From: Gemmatimonadota bacterium
GTDB taxonomy: Bacteria; 4572-55; J002
NCBI GenBank assembly: GCA_003697105.1
Contig: RFFQ01000091.1
Location: 1 to 27,064, forward strand
DNA: 27,064 nucleotides
Direction: 5' to 3'
Below the pieces are notes generated by a model. The model had not been told where the DNA came from and did not search any database. It worked only from the letters and a program-made list of their open reading frames with translations. Position numbers and translations under genes: made by a program. Each line of letters begins with the position of its first letter. Within the stretch, counting starts at the first letter, position 1. Below are positions 23,659-27,064 of the stretch, piece after piece.

Positions 23659-25425
23659 ATGGCAAACAAACCTCTTTTTCATGAGCGAATCAATCGCACT
23701 GTAACGGATGAGCAAGGTAAACAGTATGTTCAAATTCGGCATGAAAACCGGTTTTATAAGGTGGAATTTGTGGAGACCGAAGCCGAACTAAACAGCATTA
23801 AGACCTTAAATCAAGAGATTTTTACTGGGCACCAATCCTTAACCTACCGCCAGTTGATGAATCTGATCGGGCATGGCAAAGCCTTGATTATCCGCGATGA
23901 TGCGGGGGCAATCGTTGCAAAATCACTGATTTTATTAGAACCGGTTGATGACCCGGACGTAAAACTTGCCCCGAAAATCAATCCGCGTTTAGCCACGGGC
24001 GAGGCATACACCTACGAAATTTTTATTCTAGATGAGAGTATCCACCTTCACTACTTTTTTGTGTTACTGAAAGCACAAAAGGTGATTGCGTTGGAAGCCG
24101 GCAAGAAAAAGATGTTTTTACCGGTGAAATTTGACAATGTGGGCGGTATCCGTGACCGGATTGAGGAAGGATTCCGTATTACCGGTTATGATGCGAACTG
24201 GTATCCCGCTGAGGAGAGCGGTGAGCGGGAACGGCTGATCATGGAATGCGACTTGATTAATGACCCCCTGCCGTTCGATCCCATTGGTAAAAGCCTCCGG
24301 CTAGAACAAGAGCGGATTCCCGTCATCCGTACGGTGACCGATAAGCACGTGATATTAGCCATGCGCCCCGTAGAACTGGCAATACCCATCTCCTCTAGTT
24401 TAGAAATGGATAATCTGGCACGAGACGCTATCGAACAAACACTCCTCTCCGGGTACATCGGCACCGGTTTGCTGTTAGCCGATGAGTACGGCCATACCCT
24501 ACCGGGGCAAAATCTGTTAATCTTCCACAAAAACGATGACTATTATCCACCAGATTCACTCTTCTACGATCCGCACGTCACCACGGAATACGGACGCTTA
24601 CGAGAAGTCATCGTCTGTTACCCGCCCGAAACGGCACAAATCGACCCGGAGGACGTGATCAACGACATCCAAAAATTGAATGTGGGCAATGTGGATACCA
24701 TAGCTTACAAAGAGGAATACCAGCAGTTTGTCCGTACCTTGCAGGAACACGACGTGCATATTGTGCGCACCAATGTGGTCGGCAAAGGGGGTAAAACCGT
24801 GGTTTTCACCCGCGATCCCGCAGTGACCATTGGCAATACATTCGTTGTTGGGCGGTTGGCAAAGGAGCAACGCACCTACGAAACCAACGGCATGATCCGT
24901 ACGGCGCGGGGTAAAAAAATGGTGGTTTTGCTGGATGACGCCGAGGCGATTATCGAAGGTGGTGATGTCATTTTTATCGGCGATAAAAAATTAGCGGTCG
25001 GGCTGGGTCAACGCACCACTCCGGCGGGCTTGCAACGCTTGCAAGAAACATTTCCGGACTACGAATTTATCGGGGTGGTACATCAGGAACTTCATCTGGA
25101 TGTGCTGTTTACCGTTTTGGGCGAAAAAACATGCTTGCTGGATGTGACCCGCCTACCCGAAAGCTTCATCGAACGACTGAAAGATGAAGGATACCAGATG
25201 GTTATCGCCGAACCCTCGGAACAGGTCACGCTCGGTTGTAACGTCGTCTGTTTGGATAACAACAAAGTGATTGCCGTTGCCGAGAACCCCATCACCAACC
25301 AACGGCTACGCGATGCCGGAATTGAGGTGATCGAAGTCAGTATGCCCAACATCATCAAAAACGGTGGCGGTCCGCGGTGTATGACGTGCCCCACCTTCCG
25401 GGAAGACTCAGATGTCCATCCCTAA
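23659..25425 (+). CDS. Fusion of a GNAT-like N-terminus with a C-terminal arginine deiminase-like (GME) domain
   Basis: ATG 23659 follows AAGGAAG; the frame opens 38 codons earlier but that part reads like non-coding sequence. Of 588 residues, about 30-200 look like an N-acyltransferase of GNAT type (FVETEAELNSIKTLNQEIFT, KALIIRDDAGAIVAKSLILL, YTYEIFILDESIHLHYFF). About 205-300 are unassigned. About 300-588 form an amidinotransferase-superfamily hydrolase with its full catalytic set: Asp386 in VFTRDPAV, EGGD (433-436), His479 and Asp481 in HLDVLF, and Cys574 in GGGPRCMTCP. Such domains attack the guanidinium carbon of arginine or methylarginine, releasing ammonia, an amine or an amidino group. 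The substrate cannot be told. The fusion suggests a pathway acting on an acylated or acyl-linked arginine-like compound. Confidence 0.75.
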   Translation: MANKPLFHERINRTVTDEQGKQYVQIRHENRFYKVEFVETEAELNSIKTLNQEIFTGHQSLTYRQLMNLIGHGKALIIRDDAGAIVAKSLILLEPVDDPDVKLAPKINPRLATGEAYTYEIFILDESIHLHYFFVLLKAQKVIALEAGKKKMFLPVKFDNVGGIRDRIEEGFRITGYDANWYPAEESGERERLIMECDLINDPLPFDPIGKSLRLEQERIPVIRTVTDKHVILAMRPVELAIPISSSLEMDNLARDAIEQTLLSGYIGTGLLLADEYGHTLPGQNLLIFHKNDDYYPPDSLFYDPHVTTEYGRLREVIVCYPPETAQIDPEDVINDIQKLNVGNVDTIAYKEEYQQFVRTLQEHDVHIVRTNVVGKGGKTVVFTRDPAVTIGNTFVVGRLAKEQRTYETNGMIRTARGKKMVVLLDDAEAIIEGGDVIFIGDKKLAVGLGQRTTPAGLQRLQETFPDYEFIGVVHQELHLDVLFTVLGEKTCLLDVTRLPESFIERLKDEGYQMVIAEPSEQVTLGCNVVCLDNNKVIAVAENPITNQRLRDAGIEVIEVSMPNIIKNGGGPRCMTCPTFREDSDVHP

Positions 25426-25505
25426 ATCGGATCAACCAACAAACATTTTACCTTTATGACCAATATGTTATAACTCAGTTAATGGGTTCATAACCGGAGA
25501 GACTC

Positions 25506-25922
25506 ATGTACATCTATCACACCAGCATCAAATTGCATGATACCGATGCTGCCGGACTGCTCTTTTTTGCCAATCAGTTTAAACTGGCACATGACGCTTA
25601 TGAGACCTTCTTTAACGCCCTCGGTTTTAATTTGGGCAAGATGATCCAATCCGGTACGTTTGTTCTGCCAATTGTCCATGCCGATGCCGATTTTACTGCC
25701 CCGCTCTTTGTTGGAGACCGGGTCGGAATCCGCATCCATTTGGGAAAAGTGGGACGAAGTTCTTTTACGCTGCTGTACGATATTCTGCGTGAAACCGGAG
25801 AGACCGTCGGGCGAGTGAAAACCGTTCATGTGGCAATCGATAAACAGACACGGGAAAAAATCGAGCTTCCGGAGCGTCTCAAAATGGCACTGATGACGGG
25901 CGGGGAATCCCTTCCGGAATGA
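25506..25922 (+). CDS. 4HBT-family acyl-CoA thioesterase
   Basis: This is a hotdog-fold thioesterase of 138 residues, the usual size for the YbgC/4-hydroxybenzoyl-CoA/DHNA-CoA group. The N-terminal HDTDAAGLLFFANQFKLAHD carries the active-site Asp (D14 of TDAAG); FTAPLFVGDRVGIRIHLGKV is the central strand pair. Members hydrolyse acyl-CoAs such as 1,4-dihydroxy-2-naphthoyl-CoA or short-chain acyl-CoA. The substrate is not evident. GGAGA precedes the ATG. It follows the acyltransferase/deiminase fusion by 80 bases, in which a weak promoter-like TTTACC-16-TATAAC is seen, so the link to acyl chemistry may be chance. Confidence 0.85.
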   Translation: MYIYHTSIKLHDTDAAGLLFFANQFKLAHDAYETFFNALGFNLGKMIQSGTFVLPIVHADADFTAPLFVGDRVGIRIHLGKVGRSSFTLLYDILRETGETVGRVKTVHVAIDKQTREKIELPERLKMALMTGGESLPE

Positions 25923-25983
25923 GAAAAAGAACTGGTTTTACATGGCATTTTAGTTGCAGGTTCCTTCCAAGGTTCATAGCAAA

Positions 25984-26013
25984 TTGGGCGCGTTCAATAC
26001 CAACAAATAGAAT
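25984..26013 (+). promoter_or_regulatory. Possible promoter of the PhnD-like lipoprotein
   Basis: TTGGGC (25984-25989), an 18-base spacer and TAGAAT (26008-26013) lie before the lipoprotein gene with a predicted leader of about 22 bases that contains its AAGGAG site. The match is moderate. Confidence 0.4.
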
Positions 26014-26041
26014 GACCAATCACCCCTCACAAGGAGCCACG

Positions 26042-26962
26042 ATGATGAACCGAGTCGGATTCGGAACATTACTCATGTGCACTCTGCTTATTGGATGCCA
26101 GCCCCTAGACACGAAACAATATAAAGAGGTAAACCTCAACGATCAGTTTACCTATTCTGAGAACCATCGATCGACACCTGCAGAATACCATCCAGACCAG
26201 TGGGTGATTGCGATTGCTTCGATTGTCTCAGCAAATGAAAGCTTCTCGGCATATGATGAACTGATCCAGTATATTGGGCTCAAACTTGGACAGCCCACCC
26301 GAGCGGTCTATACCAAAGATTACAGCGAGGTTTATACCCTTTTTAAAGAGCACAAAGTTGATGCGGCATTTATCTGTTCTGGGCTTTATATTATCGGTAA
26401 GAAACATCAGCTCATGGAATTACTTACAGTACCAGTTGTCAATGGAGCTCCAACTTACCAGGCGTATATTATCGTGCCCCGTACCTCTTCCATCCAACAG
26501 TTTGAAGAACTCGACCAAAAAACATTTGCTTTTACCGATAGACTCTCGCTAACAGGGTGCTTTTACCCGTTATATGGACACCAGCAACCCCTTACCTTTT
26601 GGAAAAAAGTTATTTTTACCGGAAACCATGATGCATCAATTGAGTTAGTCAACCGGGGGATTATTGATGGAGCCAGTGTGGACGGGTTAGTGTTTGAAGA
26701 TATCGCCCGGAATGACCCGTCACGAGTACAAAATATTCGTATTCTGGAGAAGTCCGAACCTTTCGGTATCCCCCCGGTGGTCGTTCATCCGAACGTGGGA
26801 AAAACCAATAAGCGCCTACTGCAACAGGTGTTTTTGCAGATGGATCACGATTCAACCGGGCAAAATATTCTTCGCAAAATCCATATCGATCATTTTCAAC
26901 TTCCTGATGAAACGCTCTATGAAACGTTGGAATCAATGGTGCCGGACTCTATTATCCCGTAA
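26042..26962 (+). CDS. PhnD-like periplasmic binding lipoprotein
   Basis: The 306 residues start at ATG 26042 after AAGGAG; the upstream open frame has no such site and lacks a signal. The N-terminus MMNRVGFGTLLMCTLLIGC is a lipoprotein signal with lipobox LLIG-Cys19. The rest is a type II periplasmic-binding fold of the PhnD/SsuA group: AYDELIQYIGLKLGQPTRAV, YSEVYTLFKEHKVDAAFICS, YQAYIIVPRTSSIQQFEELD, FAFTDRLSLTGCFYPLYG, and GIIDGASVDGLVFEDIA. Known members bind phosphonate, phosphite or related anions, but many act as sensory inputs. No ABC transporter gene follows; instead the gene overlaps a membrane protein start by 44 bases. Confidence 0.88.
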   Translation: MMNRVGFGTLLMCTLLIGCQPLDTKQYKEVNLNDQFTYSENHRSTPAEYHPDQWVIAIASIVSANESFSAYDELIQYIGLKLGQPTRAVYTKDYSEVYTLFKEHKVDAAFICSGLYIIGKKHQLMELLTVPVVNGAPTYQAYIIVPRTSSIQQFEELDQKTFAFTDRLSLTGCFYPLYGHQQPLTFWKKVIFTGNHDASIELVNRGIIDGASVDGLVFEDIARNDPSRVQNIRILEKSEPFGIPPVVVHPNVGKTNKRLLQQVFLQMDHDSTGQNILRKIHIDHFQLPDETLYETLESMVPDSIIP

Positions 26963-27064
26963 GTTTATCCGAATTCGGACAAAATTTATTCTTTCGTCTG
27001 TTTTCGCGATTATTTCACTCGGGCTAATTCACCTTTTCATTACAAATACGTTTATTATCACCAC
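26919..27064 (+). CDS. Start of a membrane sensor, probably a histidine kinase (cut by window end)
   Basis: In a frame different from the lipoprotein, ATG 26919 opens to the window end: MKRWNQWCRTLLSRKFIRIR, then TKFILSSVFAIISLGLIHLF and ITNTFIIT. A short basic cytoplasmic start with 'FIRIRTKFILS' followed by a 20-residue hydrophobic span is the usual opening of a two-component histidine kinase, but the kinase domain is beyond the window. It overlaps the lipoprotein gene by 44 bases, and the ribosome site is weak, so coupled translation is likely. The exact start is uncertain. Confidence 0.5.
   Translation, partial: MKRWNQWCRTLLSRKFIRIRTKFILSSVFAIISLGLIHLFITNTFIIT

Noticed and set aside
25919-26041. 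N-terminal extension of the PhnD-like protein overlapping the thioesterase stop
   Set aside because: It would hide the lipoprotein signal behind 41 residues; ATG 26042 has AAGGAG and a clear lipobox.

Overview
The window looks like a chromosomal segment of an uncultured Gram-negative bacterium of moderate GC. It has periplasmic amidases, a lytic transglycosylase, a beta-barrel outer-membrane protein, a lipoprotein and PilT. The gene mix (small CCGSGC-type DUF5522 protein, stand-alone class I amidotransferase, plug-and-barrel protein ending in LNLWN, FolE2) recalls the FCB superphylum or neighbouring candidate phyla. That placement is inference; there is no rRNA here. The code is standard, promoters resemble the sigma70 consensus, and genes are packed tightly on both strands.

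Layout: (1) 1-641, a VapBC-type toxin-antitoxin remnant whose toxin is cut by an in-frame TGA. (2) 788-1780, a WYL-domain regulator on the minus strand. (3) 1932-2149, a tRNA-Leu(CAG) with its own promoter and terminator, divergent from smpB. (4) 2199-9265, a six-gene plus-strand operon: smpB, AMIN/amidase_3, GerMN lipid-anchored or membrane protein, 911-aa TPR protein, lytic transglycosylase and mtnA; apart from the ends it is a cell-wall remodelling set. (5) 9225-16416, a long minus-strand series: class I glutamine amidotransferase, DUF1460, DtxR-family regulator, DUF5522, truA, pilT, an outer-membrane barrel and folE2, divided by internal promoters and one hairpin terminator. (6) 16589-21315, a large protein with the domain order of mammalian soluble adenylyl cyclase, translationally coupled to an ATP-grasp ligase. 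(7) 21329-23452, a fused TRAP permease on the minus strand. (8) 23659-27064, an acyltransferase-like/amidinohydrolase fusion, a 4HBT thioesterase, a PhnD-like lipoprotein, and the start of what is probably a histidine kinase.

The most interesting parts are the soluble-adenylyl-cyclase homologue, in which every catalytic residue I can align is present while the residues that bind bicarbonate in the human enzyme are replaced; its ATGA coupling to an ATP-grasp ligase and divergent arrangement with an amidotransferase; the unusual three-part acyltransferase/deiminase fusion; and the PhnD lipoprotein overlapping a membrane sensor. At finer scale, the outer-membrane barrel gene has a near-consensus promoter lying inside the pilT terminator hairpin.

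No CRISPR array, insertion sequence, rRNA or phage gene was seen. No gene-free stretch exceeds about 210 bases.
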